From the NCBI RefSeq assembly GCF_000495475.1, contig NZ_ASGZ01000013.1, positions 101,278-165,277 of the forward strand: a stretch of DNA of 64,000 bases. Direction: 5' to 3'. A model generated the notes under the pieces. The model was given only the letters and a program-made list of their open reading frames with translations, was not told the origin of the DNA and searched no databases. Both the position numbers and the translations under genes were made by a program. Of this stretch, positions 1-8,289 are shown in pieces. This DNA comes from Candidatus Halobonum tyrrellensis G22 (GTDB lineage Archaea > Halobacteriota > Halobacteria > Halobacteriales > Haloferacaceae). How positions within the stretch are numbered: the first letter of the stretch is position 1; every line of letters starts with the position of its first letter.

Positions 1-1
1 C

Positions 2-1021
2 GGCGACGGCCCGGGCCACTGGCGGTTCGACGCGCTGTTGCCGTTCCCCGCCGAGGCGGGGCTGACCGCAGACGAGGGCGACACGCCGCTGGTCCGGGCG
101 GACGCGCTCGCCGAGGAGGCGGGCGTCGACGCGCTGTGGGTCAAAGACGAGGGGCGCAACCCGACGGGGACGTTCCTCGACCGCGGGATGAGCCTCGCGG
201 TCACCGCCGCGAGTGAGCGGGACCTGGAGCCGCTGGCGCTCGCGGCCGCGGGCAACGCCGGCCAGTCGGCCGCCGCCTACGCGGGAACGGCGGACCTCCG
301 GTCGTACGCGTTCGTCCCCTCGCGGACCGCCTTCTCGAACAAGGCGATGGTGAACGTCCACGGCGGCGAGATGCGCGTCGTCGGCGGCCGGTACGGCGAC
401 GCCGCCGCCGCCGTCGACGAGCAGTTGGAGACGGGGTACCACTCGCTCCAGGAGTTCACCACGCCGTACCGCCACGACGGCGCGCGGACGCTCGCGTTCG
501 AGATTCACGAGGCGGTGGAGACGCCCGACGCGGTGGTGCTCCCGGTCGGCACGGGCGAGTTGCTGGTCGGCGTCGTCAAGGGGTTCCGTCAGCTCCGCGA
601 CGCCGGCCTGGCCGAGGCGGTGCCGACGGTGTACGCGGTCCAGCCCGAGGGGTGTGCGCCCGTCGTCGCGGCGTGGACGGACGGCGCCGACGCCGTCGAG
701 GCGTGGGAGACGCCGGACACCATCGTCGGCGAGTTGGAGATAGCGGCACCCGCGGGCGGCGGACTCGCGCTCGACGCGCTCTCGACCGCCGACGGCGGCG
801 CGCTCACCGTGAGCGACGACGACGCCCTAGAGAGCGCGGTGACCGCGGCCCAGTCGGCCGCGCTGGAGGTGGGCGGCGCCGGCGGCGTCGCGCTCGCGGG
901 CGCGTGGCAACTCGCCGAGGAGGGGCGGCTCGCGGGCGACCGCGTCGTCGTCGTCAACCCCGACGCGGGCGCGAAGACGCCCGACGTGCTCCGGAGCCAC
1001 CTGATGGGCAAGGGGATCTGA
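2..1021 (+). CDS. Threonine synthase-like PLP fold protein, 5' partial, catalytic Lys replaced
   Basis: The reading frame is open from the left edge, so the start lies outside the window. The visible part has the fold-type II PLP enzyme pattern of threonine synthase: KDEGRNPTGTF near the start of the visible part, AAAGNAGQSAAAYA, and a glycine-rich phosphate loop LPVGTGELLVG. In threonine synthases the PLP Schiff-base lysine sits in NPTG(S/T)FKDRG. Here the codon is CTC, giving NPTGTFLDRG, so the usual cofactor lysine is absent. It is probably a catalytically altered or inactive paralogue rather than the housekeeping ThrC. A small membrane protein gene follows on the same strand after 42 bp. 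Confidence 0.75.
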   Translation, partial: GDGPGHWRFDALLPFPAEAGLTADEGDTPLVRADALAEEAGVDALWVKDEGRNPTGTFLDRGMSLAVTAASERDLEPLALAAAGNAGQSAAAYAGTADLRSYAFVPSRTAFSNKAMVNVHGGEMRVVGGRYGDAAAAVDEQLETGYHSLQEFTTPYRHDGARTLAFEIHEAVETPDAVVLPVGTGELLVGVVKGFRQLRDAGLAEAVPTVYAVQPEGCAPVVAAWTDGADAVEAWETPDTIVGELEIAAPAGGGLALDALSTADGGALTVSDDDALESAVTAAQSAALEVGGAGGVALAGAWQLAEEGRLAGDRVVVVNPDAGAKTPDVLRSHLMGKGI

Positions 1022-1063
1022 ACCGGGGGAGAGAGCTTTCCGGACGGGGACCGAACCGCCGTC

Positions 1064-1285
1064 GTGGACCGCTCGCTCGTCCGCGACACGGCGGTGGTCG
1101 GCGCCGCCTACCTCGCGGTACTGGTCGCCATCGGAACCGTCCTCGCCCTCGTCGGGGGTACGGACCCGGCCGCGTACCTCGCCGACCTGTTCACCGACCC
1201 GCTGTGGCTGCTCGGGATACCGGTCGGACTCTACTTCGGCGTCACGGGCTACCGGCGGACGAGACGGCAACACGGCGAGGCGTGA
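1064..1285 (+). CDS. Small two-helix membrane protein
   Basis: 73 residues from a GTG start. Two hydrophobic stretches are visible (about residues 8-29 and 44-62) with a basic C-terminal tail (GYRRTRRQ), which fits two membrane helices with the C-terminus inside. It lies 42 bp downstream of the threonine synthase-like gene on the same strand. No family is recognised. Codon use fits the surrounding genes. Confidence 0.6.
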   Translation: MDRSLVRDTAVVGAAYLAVLVAIGTVLALVGGTDPAAYLADLFTDPLWLLGIPVGLYFGVTGYRRTRRQHGEA

Positions 1286-1329
1286 CCCGACGCGGGTCGA
1301 CGCGGTTGTTCGAGCCGCCGATTATAAGT

Positions 1330-1348
1330 TTTAGCGTCGTCTAATTCG
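1330..1348. promoter_or_regulatory. DtxR-type operator upstream of the metal regulator gene
   Basis: The site TTTAGCGTCGTCTAATTCG contains the dyad TTAGC-N4-TCTAA (4 of 5 arm pairs match), resembling the half-site pattern TTAGG-N4-CCTAA of DtxR/IdeR operators. It lies directly downstream of a TATA-like element (TTATAAGT, 1322-1329) and ends 10 bp before the ATG at 1359, so a bound repressor would cover the transcription start. A near-identical site (17 of 19 bases) lies before the exporter gene that begins at 23253. Binding by the adjacent regulator is inferred. Confidence 0.6.
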
Positions 1349-1358
1349 ACACGAGACG

Positions 1359-2054
1359 ATGAGCGACGTCATGGAGGACTACCTGAAGGCCATCTACGTC
1401 CTCGAATCCGAGGAGGGACCGCCGGTGTCGACGTCGGCGATCGCGGACCGGTTGGGGAAGACCCCGCCGACGGTGACGAGCATGTTGGAGAAACTGGCCG
1501 ACCGGGAGCTGATCCACCGCGAGAAGTACAAGGGCGTCGAACTGTCCGACGACGGCCGGACGCTCGCGCTCGAAGTGCTCCGCCACCACCGCCTGATCGA
1601 GGCGTACCTCGCCGAACACCTGGGGTACTCGTGGAGCGAAGTCCACGACGAGGCGGACACGCTCGAACACCACATCAGCGAGGAGTTCGAGCGGCGGGTC
1701 GCGGCCTCGCTCGACGACCCCGCGGTCGACCCCCACGGCGACCCGATCCCCGGGATCGACCTCGAACCGCCCGCCGACGACGGCTCGCGTCCCCTGACCA
1801 CCGCGGCGGTCGGCGACCGGGTGGTCATCGCGCGCGTCAGCGACCGCGACGACGAGGAGTTGGAGTACCTCGACCGCGCGGGCATCGTCCCCGGAACGAC
1901 CGTCGAGGTGGTCGACGTCGCGCCGTTCGGGATGGTGACCGTCGCCGTCGACGGCGGCGAGCAGAGCCTGCCCGAGTCGGTCGCCGCGTCGGTCCGCGTC
2001 CGGGCGACGGAGGCGGACAACGGCGTCCCCGACGAGGAGGTATCCGGCGCGTGA
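1359..2054 (+). CDS. DtxR/MntR (SirR)-family metal-dependent transcriptional regulator
   Basis: 231 residues. The N-terminal winged helix-turn-helix (residues 1-60) begins MSDVMEDYLKAIYVLE, with TPPTVTSMLEKLADRELI as recognition region. The dimerisation and metal-binding part follows (LRHHRLIEAYLAEHLGYSW, EVHDEADTLEHHISEE), rich in His and Glu ligands. The C-terminal part (about 145-215) looks like the FeoA/SH3-like domain of long DtxR proteins. Such proteins bind Mn or Fe and repress transport genes. Its promoter carries a DtxR-like palindrome, suggesting autoregulation. Downstream lie TMEM165/GDT1 and LysE family transporters, which fits cation homeostasis. Confidence 0.88.
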   Translation: MSDVMEDYLKAIYVLESEEGPPVSTSAIADRLGKTPPTVTSMLEKLADRELIHREKYKGVELSDDGRTLALEVLRHHRLIEAYLAEHLGYSWSEVHDEADTLEHHISEEFERRVAASLDDPAVDPHGDPIPGIDLEPPADDGSRPLTTAAVGDRVVIARVSDRDDEELEYLDRAGIVPGTTVEVVDVAPFGMVTVAVDGGEQSLPESVAASVRVRATEADNGVPDEEVSGA

Positions 2055-2118
2055 GTCGGGGGCGGAACCGGAGCCGGGACCGGGGTCGGCGCCCGGACTG
2101 CGGTCGGGGTGACTCCGC

Positions 2119-2922
2119 GTGGTAGCGTCGGCCGCCCCGTTCGCGCACGTGGCGTTCCCGCTCCAGAGCGGGCTGGACGCGGTGGTCGACCGCTACGCCG
2201 GGCTCGGCCCGTTTCTGGCGTCGTTCCTCGCGAACACGCTCGCGACGTTCGGCGACAAGGGACAGCTGGTGGTGATCACGCTCGCGACCCGCTACAGCGC
2301 CAAGCGCGTGTTCGCCGGCGCCGTCGCGGCGTTCGCGGCGTGGAGCGCGCTCGAAGTCGCGTTGGGCCAGTGGATCCAGGCCGCGCTCCCCGCCGGGGTG
2401 ATCACGCTGGTGACCGGCCTGCTGTTCGTCGGCTTCGCGCTCTGGACGGCGGTGTCGGCCGCCCGGAGCCTCCGCGCCGACGACGGCGAGGGCGCGGCGC
2501 TGACGAGCGGCGGCATCGACGTGGGGCTGACCGGCCGACTCCTCCCGGAGCGGTCGTACCGCCACTTCGGCGCGCACGGCGGGCTGTTCACCGCGTTCGT
2601 CTTCATCGGCTTCGCGGAGTTCGGCGACAAGACCCAGCTGTTGACGATCAACCTCGCCGCGACGTTCCCCGACGCGCCGGTCGCGGTGTTCGCGGGCGTG
2701 CTCTCCGCGCTCGCGCTCCGGACGGGCATCGACGCGGTGATCGGCGGCCGGATCGAGCGTCACGTCCCGACCGAGCGGATCGAACTCGGCGCGGCCGTGG
2801 TGTTTCTCGCGTTCGGGCTGACGGTGCTCGGGGTCGTCCCGCAGGCCGCGCTGCTCGCGGTGCTCGGCGCCCTCGCGCTCGCGCTGGTCGCCGGGCTGGT
2901 CCGGTCGTTCCGCCGGAACTGA
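2119..2922 (+). CDS. TMEM165/GDT1 (UPF0016) family cation transporter
   Basis: 267 residues, polytopic membrane protein made of two homologous halves. Each half carries the family signature: TFGDKGQL near residue 43 and EFGDKTQL near residue 170. The second copy is canonical (E-x-G-D-K-T). In the first, the leading Glu is Thr. Members of this family (yeast Gdt1, human TMEM165, bacterial MneA) move Mn2+ or Ca2+ against protons. Position 64 bp behind a DtxR/MntR-type regulator supports a role in Mn homeostasis, though the substrate is inferred. The start used is GTG at 2119, as no ATG lies near the N-terminus. Confidence 0.85.
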   Translation: MVASAAPFAHVAFPLQSGLDAVVDRYAGLGPFLASFLANTLATFGDKGQLVVITLATRYSAKRVFAGAVAAFAAWSALEVALGQWIQAALPAGVITLVTGLLFVGFALWTAVSAARSLRADDGEGAALTSGGIDVGLTGRLLPERSYRHFGAHGGLFTAFVFIGFAEFGDKTQLLTINLAATFPDAPVAVFAGVLSALALRTGIDAVIGGRIERHVPTERIELGAAVVFLAFGLTVLGVVPQAALLAVLGALALALVAGLVRSFRRN

Positions 2923-2998
2923 CGGGCCGCCCCCGGCGGCTCGGACGCGTTCGCACGCCCCCGTGTGACTTAACACGGGCGTCCGCATCCCCAACCAC

Positions 2999-3742
2999 GT
3001 GACCACGCTGGCCGTCACCGCCGCCGCGGGGGTCGCGTTCGGGCTGGCGCTCGCGGCGCCGCCCGGCCCGATGAACGCGGTGATCGCCGAGGAGAGCGCC
3101 GTCCGCGGCCGGGCCGCGGGCGTCCGCGCGGGGCTGGGCGCCGCCACCGCCGACTTCACCTTCTTCGTGCTCGCGCTCGCGGGCGTCGTCGAGTTCGTCG
3201 ACCGCTACCCCGCGGTCCGGGGCGCGATGGTGGCCGCGGGCGGCCTCCTAATGCTGTACTTCGCGTACGGCACCGCGCGCGACCTCCGCGGGTCGTTCCT
3301 CGACGCCGGCGCGGCGGCCGGAACCGAGGAGGGAGCCGACGACGGGGAGCCGGCGTCGTCGGCGGGCTTCCGCAAGGCGCTCGTGCTCGCGCTCACCAAC
3401 CCGTTTCAGGCGCTGTTCTGGCTCACCGTCGGCGTCGGCCTGCTCCGGCCGGGACGGATCGACGTGTTCGCCGCCGCGGGCGTCGACCGGTTGGCGGGCG
3501 CGCTGGTGGTCGAGACGGGCAGCCCCGCGCTGCTTGCGGGCTTCTTCGCCGGCGTCGTGCTGTGGGTGACGGGCTTTCCGACCGCTATCGCGGCCGCGCG
3601 CGACCGGGTTGAGGCGCTCGCCCCGGCGGTCGCCGCCGTCTCCGCGGTCGTCCTCGGCGGGTTCGGCGTCGCCTTCCTGGTCGACGCCGCCGGGACGTTC
3701 GGCCTCTTGGCGGCGCTCGCGGCGCTGGGCGGAGTCGCCTGA
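2999..3742 (+). CDS. LysE family translocator
   Basis: 247 residues, GTG start. The N-terminal membrane segment ends in APPGPMNAVIAEES, the Pro-Gly-Pro-x-N signature of LysE/RhtB exporters. Further hydrophobic helices and the NPFQALFW motif near residue 138 also fit the family. A hydrophilic acidic loop (about 100-118) separates the halves. LysE proteins export amino acids, and related ones export metal ions. The substrate here is not known. The gene is co-directional with the GDT1-type transporter, 76 bp downstream. Confidence 0.82.
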   Translation: MTTLAVTAAAGVAFGLALAAPPGPMNAVIAEESAVRGRAAGVRAGLGAATADFTFFVLALAGVVEFVDRYPAVRGAMVAAGGLLMLYFAYGTARDLRGSFLDAGAAAGTEEGADDGEPASSAGFRKALVLALTNPFQALFWLTVGVGLLRPGRIDVFAAAGVDRLAGALVVETGSPALLAGFFAGVVLWVTGFPTAIAAARDRVEALAPAVAAVSAVVLGGFGVAFLVDAAGTFGLLAALAALGGVA

Positions 3743-3762
3743 GGCCGCCGGAGGCGGGCGGG

Positions 3763-4791
3763 TCAGTCGTCGTCGGGCCGTGACCGCTCCGCGGCCGGGG
3801 CGCGCGCCTCCGAGAGGGGCTGGTGGCTCCGTTCGTCCATGATGAACCCGCCGGAGGCGGTGGTGTGTTCGGCGATGACCGCCGCGCGCAGGATGTACGA
3901 CGTGAGCACGATGAACGGCAGCAGCGCGACGGCGTACGCGACCCCGAAGAACAGCGCCAGGTTCTCGACGCCGAAGGTGGTGCCGGCGAACGACTCCGAG
4001 GTCACCGCGAGCAGGACGTACGAGACGAACATGATCGACGGCAGTCCCGTGTACAGCAGGTCCCGCGAGAGGTACGAGAACTCCCGCTTGTAGTAGATGG
4101 TCTTGAAGTACTCGCGGGCGGTGGCGAAGTGGCGGAGCGCGTCCATCACCTCCTCGATCCGGGCTTCGGTCTCGTCGGGCAGGTCGGCGTCGCTCGCCCC
4201 GAGCAGGCGCGCCTCCTCGATATACGCCGTCGGGTCGTACGCGGAGGCGAACAGCGCCACGTCGAACGACCCGGTGGTCGAGTCGAGGACGCTCTCGGTC
4301 CGGTCGAGCGCCTCGTTGGTCCGGTCGATGAACGCCTCGAAGTCGCCGTGCGCCTCCTCCGAGAGCGACGCCGGAACGTCGAGGTCGTCGAGTTTCGTCC
4401 GCGTCGCCGCGACGATGGCGCCGAGGAACACGCTCGGGTGCGCCGACGACGTGTCCGACCCGAGCCGGGTCGCGGTCTGCTGGCGGAACTCCCACGAGTC
4501 GGAGATGCGCTCGTACTGGTTGCCGAGCGGGGTCAACTCCTGTGAGACCACCAGCGAGTTGATCGAGGCGACGATCGAGACCAGCAGGATGATCCCGCTC
4601 AACAGCGTGTTGAACAGCGTCTGTACCGTGTTCTGCTCGCTGAGCAGCTGTCGCATCTCCACCGACGCGACGACGCCGAGACCGACGAGCGTGACGACCA
4701 CCGCGACGAACAGGACGAGCGTGACGAACCGGCGCTTGCCGGTGAGTACGAGCCAGTCGACCGGACGTTGCAGGTGTGCCGAGATGTCCAT
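3763..4791 (-). CDS. Haloarchaeal membrane protein of unknown function
   Basis: 342 residues. Two transmembrane helices are at the N-terminus (about 22-45 and 60-85) and two near the C-terminus (about 245-265 and 275-310). A hydrophilic helical domain of about 150 residues, rich in Asp/Glu and Arg, lies between them. No catalytic motif is seen and no family is recognised. The gene runs convergent to the LysE-type gene (20 bp between stops) and divergent from the G1P dehydrogenase gene. Resemblance to bestrophin-like layouts is too weak to name it. Confidence 0.6.
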   Translation of the reverse strand: MDISAHLQRPVDWLVLTGKRRFVTLVLFVAVVVTLVGLGVVASVEMRQLLSEQNTVQTLFNTLLSGIILLVSIVASINSLVVSQELTPLGNQYERISDSWEFRQQTATRLGSDTSSAHPSVFLGAIVAATRTKLDDLDVPASLSEEAHGDFEAFIDRTNEALDRTESVLDSTTGSFDVALFASAYDPTAYIEEARLLGASDADLPDETEARIEEVMDALRHFATAREYFKTIYYKREFSYLSRDLLYTGLPSIMFVSYVLLAVTSESFAGTTFGVENLALFFGVAYAVALLPFIVLTSYILRAAVIAEHTTASGGFIMDERSHQPLSEARAPAAERSRPDDD

Positions 4792-4879
4792 ACGGCGGTG
4801 TGTGCGGCCGGGTCCACAGAGGTAGTGACCAGTTACGGCGGACGGGAAGCCCTTTCACCCGGCGCGGCGACTCCGAGGT

Positions 4880-5926
4880 ATGTTCGGGAAGACGACGTGG
4901 ATCAAGCTCCCGCGGAACGTCCTCGTCGGACACGGGGTGCTCGACCACGTGGGCGAGGCGGTGGCCGAACTGTCGCTCGCCGGCCGGCCGCTGTTGGTCA
5001 CGAGTCCGACGCCGAGCGAACTCGTCGGCGACCGCCTCCGCGCGCAGTTCGACGACGCCGCGGTGACGACGGTCGAGTCGGCCAGTTTCTCCGAGGTGGC
5101 GACCGTCGTCGAGGCGGCGGAGGCCGCGGACGCGACCTATCTGGTCGCACTCGGCGGCGGGAAACCGATCGACATCGCGAAGATGGCGGCCGACGAACTC
5201 GGCGTCGGCTTCGTCTCCGTCCCCACGGCGGCGAGCCACGACGGCATCGTCTCCGGCCGGTCGTCGATCCCCGAGGGGGGCAGCCGCCACTCGGTCGCCG
5301 CGGACCCGCCGCTGGCGGTGGTCGCCGACACCGAGGTGATGGCGGACGCGCCGTGGGACCTCACGACCGCGGGCTGTGCGGACATCATCTCCAACTACAC
5401 CGCGGTGAAAGACTGGCGGCTCGCCCACCGGCTGAAGAACGTCGAGTACAGCGAGTACGCGGGCGCGCTCGCCGAGATGACCGCCGAGATGCTGGTCGGC
5501 AACGCCGACTCGATCAAACCCGGGCTGGAGGAGTCGGCGTGGGTGGTCTCGAAGGCGCTCGTCTCGTCGGGGGTGGCGATGTCCATCGCCGGGTCGTCGC
5601 GGCCGGCGTCGGGCGCTGAACACCTGTTCTCCCACCAGCTCGACCGGATCGCCGAGAACCCCGCGCTCCACGGCCACCAGGTCGGGGTGGGGACGGTCAT
5701 GGTCGAGTACCTCCACACCGGCGAGAGCGGCCAGTGGGACGCGATCCGCGACGCCCTCGCGGACATCGGCGCGCCCACGACGGCGCGGGAACTCGGCGTC
5801 GACCCCGAGACGGTGATCGAGGCGCTCACCACCGCCCACGAGATACGCGACCGCTACACCATCCTCGGCGACGGCATGAGCGAGTCGGCCGCCCGCGAGG
5901 TGGCCGCCTTCACGGGCGTGGTCTGA
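4880..5926 (+). CDS. egsA: sn-Glycerol-1-phosphate dehydrogenase [NAD(P)+]
   Basis: 348 residues, the usual length for archaeal G1P dehydrogenase. This enzyme reduces dihydroxyacetone phosphate to sn-glycerol-1-phosphate, the backbone of archaeal ether lipids. Visible motifs are the NAD-binding loop ALGGGKPIDIAK (about 89-100), PTAASHDGIVSGRSS, the Zn-ligand region TTAGCADIISNY, SGAEHLFSHQLD and HGHQVGVGT. The last two carry conserved metal-binding histidines. It is a single gene facing away from the membrane protein gene at 3763-4791. This is the strongest single sign that the DNA is archaeal. Confidence 0.95.
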   Translation: MFGKTTWIKLPRNVLVGHGVLDHVGEAVAELSLAGRPLLVTSPTPSELVGDRLRAQFDDAAVTTVESASFSEVATVVEAAEAADATYLVALGGGKPIDIAKMAADELGVGFVSVPTAASHDGIVSGRSSIPEGGSRHSVAADPPLAVVADTEVMADAPWDLTTAGCADIISNYTAVKDWRLAHRLKNVEYSEYAGALAEMTAEMLVGNADSIKPGLEESAWVVSKALVSSGVAMSIAGSSRPASGAEHLFSHQLDRIAENPALHGHQVGVGTVMVEYLHTGESGQWDAIRDALADIGAPTTARELGVDPETVIEALTTAHEIRDRYTILGDGMSESAAREVAAFTGVV

Positions 5927-5954
5927 GTACTCCGCGCCCGGTCGGGGGTCGCGG

Positions 5955-6671
5955 TCAGTCGGCCCGCTCGCGCCGCGCGGCGGGGGTCGGCTCCTGCCGG
6001 TCGGCGCCGAGTCGCGAGAGGCGGGCGGCGAGCGTCGGGTGCATCGAAAGCGAGAGGCGCGCGAGCGGTCCGGGGTCCGGGTCGTCGGGGAGGTGGCCCG
6101 CCTCCGCCAGCCGGGTCAACGCGTCGGCGAACGCGCCGCCGGCCGCCCGCGCCGCGAACGCGTCGGCGTCGAACTCGGTCCAGCGGGCGACCCGCGCGGA
6201 GAGGTACGCGAGCGGGAGCGCGAGCGCCGCGCCGGCCCACAGCCCCGCGGTCCCGTACAGCGTGGCGTCGACCGCCCACGCGACGGCGTACGCGCTGGGG
6301 ACGCCCACCCGGAACGGGACGTGCCGGCGCGCGAGGTGGCCGTACTCGTGGCGGACGACCGCCGCCGCCTCCGCGGGCGCGAGCGCGGCGAGCAACCCGG
6401 TCGAGACGAACACGCGCCCGTCGCGCGACGAGAACCCCGCGGCGTACGCGACCACGCGGTCGTCGGCGTCGACGACGACCACCCGGTCGGCGGGCACGCC
6501 GACCGCCGCGACGGCGTCGGCGACGGGCGCGGGGAGGTCGCCGACCCGCTGGGTCCGGGCGGCGATCCGCGGCGCGATGCGGACGCCGAGAAAGCCCGCG
6601 ACGATGAGCGTCCACAGCTCCCACCAGTCGAGCATCCACGCCGCGACCGCCTCCAGCGGCGCGAGCGGCAC
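5955..6671 (-). CDS. M48 family (HtpX-like) membrane metallopeptidase
   Basis: About 238 residues from a GTG at 6671 (other possible starts: GTG at 6680, ATG at 6635). The zinc motif is HEYGH in VVRHEYGHLARRH. The third ligand is probably the Glu in WTEFDADAFAAR, as in HtpX (ExxxD). Hydrophobic segments flank the catalytic part, one at the N-terminus (WELWTLIVAGFLGVR) and one after the HEYGH helix. HtpX-type proteases degrade misfolded membrane proteins. It is shorter than typical HtpX (about 290), with only one clear N-terminal helix. It runs convergent to the G1P dehydrogenase gene. Confidence 0.8.
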   Translation of the reverse strand: MPLAPLEAVAAWMLDWWELWTLIVAGFLGVRIAPRIAARTQRVGDLPAPVADAVAAVGVPADRVVVVDADDRVVAYAAGFSSRDGRVFVSTGLLAALAPAEAAAVVRHEYGHLARRHVPFRVGVPSAYAVAWAVDATLYGTAGLWAGAALALPLAYLSARVARWTEFDADAFAARAAGGAFADALTRLAEAGHLPDDPDPGPLARLSLSMHPTLAARLSRLGADRQEPTPAARRERAD

Positions 6672-6913
6672 GCTACCCACGAACTCGCTCCTCCGAACGC
6701 GGGACGGCCGGCCGGCGAACGGGACGCTGGCGGGACAGCACGCCACGGAGTCGGTCACATCGCGTTGTATGTCTTTCCCCGCTCCGCCCGGCGGTCCGGC
6801 CGACCCGCCCGGTTCGGTCCCGAACTGCCGTTCGTGTGTCCGCCCGCGCGACCGGACCGGGGCTGGGCCGCGGGGGCGCCCGCGGCGGCGGACGGGGGCG
6901 GCCGCGGCGGGGG

Positions 6914-7429
6914 TTACGGCGGGTACGCCCCGACCGCCGGGTACGGCACGTCGTCGGGGCGGTCGGCGACCCACCGCACCGCGTCCGTCCCGTCGCCGCG
7001 GGGACGGGGGTCGCCGCGGTCGTACGCCGCCTCGAACACCACGACCAACCGGTGGAGCGACGGCCGGGAGGGCGCCGACTCGACCACCCGACGGGCGGTC
7101 AGAACGCCGGTGAGGGCGGCGTCGACGCCGGTCTCCTCGCGGGTCTCGCGGACCGCGGTCCGGGTCAGCGGCTCGCCCGACGCCTGCTCGCCGCCCGGCT
7201 CCGACCACCCGGTCTCGTCGTCGCGGCGGACCACGAGCGCCCGGCCGTCGTCGCGGCGGACCCACGCGCCCGCGGCGCCGACGGTGCCGGCGTCGAACCG
7301 CTCGCGGTCCCGGTCCCACGACTCCGGGTCGACCTCCCGAGCCGTCCGCTTGACGGGGAATCGACCCCACTCGTCGCGGAGACGGTCGAGTGCGTCCGCG
7401 ACGGCCCCGCGTGACCCCTCCGATATCAC
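6914..7429 (-). CDS. NUDIX hydrolase
   Basis: About 172 residues from a GTG at 7429 (the start is uncertain, as no ATG is available). The complete Nudix box GX5EX7REXXEEXG is present, running from GEQASGE through RETREETG, so it should be an active Mg-dependent hydrolase of nucleoside diphosphate derivatives. An N-terminal extension of about 60 residues precedes the Nudix fold, as in several haloarchaeal NUDIX proteins. The substrate cannot be read from sequence. It is divergent from the DUF420 gene with 123 bp between starts. Confidence 0.85.
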   Translation of the reverse strand: MISEGSRGAVADALDRLRDEWGRFPVKRTAREVDPESWDRDRERFDAGTVGAAGAWVRRDDGRALVVRRDDETGWSEPGGEQASGEPLTRTAVRETREETGVDAALTGVLTARRVVESAPSRPSLHRLVVVFEAAYDRGDPRPRGDGTDAVRWVADRPDDVPYPAVGAYPP

Positions 7430-7552
7430 GTCAGTAACTACCTCGCGCTCGTCCCCCGTAAGTGTTGGCGGGCCGACGTTCTGTGACCGGGGAGCGGGGC
7501 GATTCGAGCGCCGAACCCGAAGACGCAAGGTCGGTCGCGTCCAAGCGCGGCC

Positions 7553-8188
7553 ATGGCAACAGCCGACGCGTCCGGACCGCTCCGGAGCGTGAAGGAGCAC
7601 CCGCGCGCCACCGTCGCCGTGCTGTCGGTCGTCGGGTACGCGCTCGTCCTCGGGACGTTCGCGGGGGTCGTCCCCGGCTTCCCCACGCTGACCGAGGGAG
7701 AGGTGAACCTCCTCAGTCACGCCATCGCGGCCGTGAACGCGGTGACGACGGTGTCGTTGGTGCTCGGCTGGCGGTGGATCCGACGAGGCGAGGTGCGGAA
7801 GCACGCCGGCGCGATGAGCGCGTCGTTCGGGCTGATCATGCTGTTTCTCGTCCTCTATCTCACGAAGGTCGGCGGCGGTCCCGGCGAGAAACACATCGTC
7901 ATCGAGTCGGGGATGTTCCTCGGCGCGTACGCCGACGCGGTGTACTGGGGGTACATCGGGATGCTCGCGGTCCACATCCTGCTGTCGGTGGTGTCGGTGC
8001 CGGTGGTGCTGTACGCCATCGTGCTCGGGTGGACCCACACGCCCGAGGAACTCCGGACGGAGACGCCCCACCGGCGGGTCGGCCGTATCGCCGCCGGGAC
8101 GTGGATCCTCTCGCTCACGCTCGGGGTGGTCACCTACCTCATGCTCAACTGGGTGTACGGCTACGAGTTCGTCCGGGTCGCGGGGTAG
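7553..8188 (+). CDS. DUF420 family membrane protein
   Basis: 211 residues with about five hydrophobic helices (near 20-42, 55-75, 90-108, 135-162, 180-200). HAIAAVNAVTTVSLVLGW and the later HILLSVVSVPVVLYAIVLG carry conserved histidines in membrane segments, typical of DUF420. DUF420 proteins often accompany haem-copper oxidase genes, but no oxidase genes are nearby here, so the role stays open. The start is the ATG at 7553. Confidence 0.82.
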   Translation: MATADASGPLRSVKEHPRATVAVLSVVGYALVLGTFAGVVPGFPTLTEGEVNLLSHAIAAVNAVTTVSLVLGWRWIRRGEVRKHAGAMSASFGLIMLFLVLYLTKVGGGPGEKHIVIESGMFLGAYADAVYWGYIGMLAVHILLSVVSVPVVLYAIVLGWTHTPEELRTETPHRRVGRIAAGTWILSLTLGVVTYLMLNWVYGYEFVRVAG

Positions 8189-8289
8189 GGGACCCGCCAC
8201 CGGCCCGCCGAATCGACCCACGGCGGACGGCCGCCCACCCGCGGAACCGACCCGCGGGCGTTAAGTCCGCCGGGGGAGAACCGGGGACG

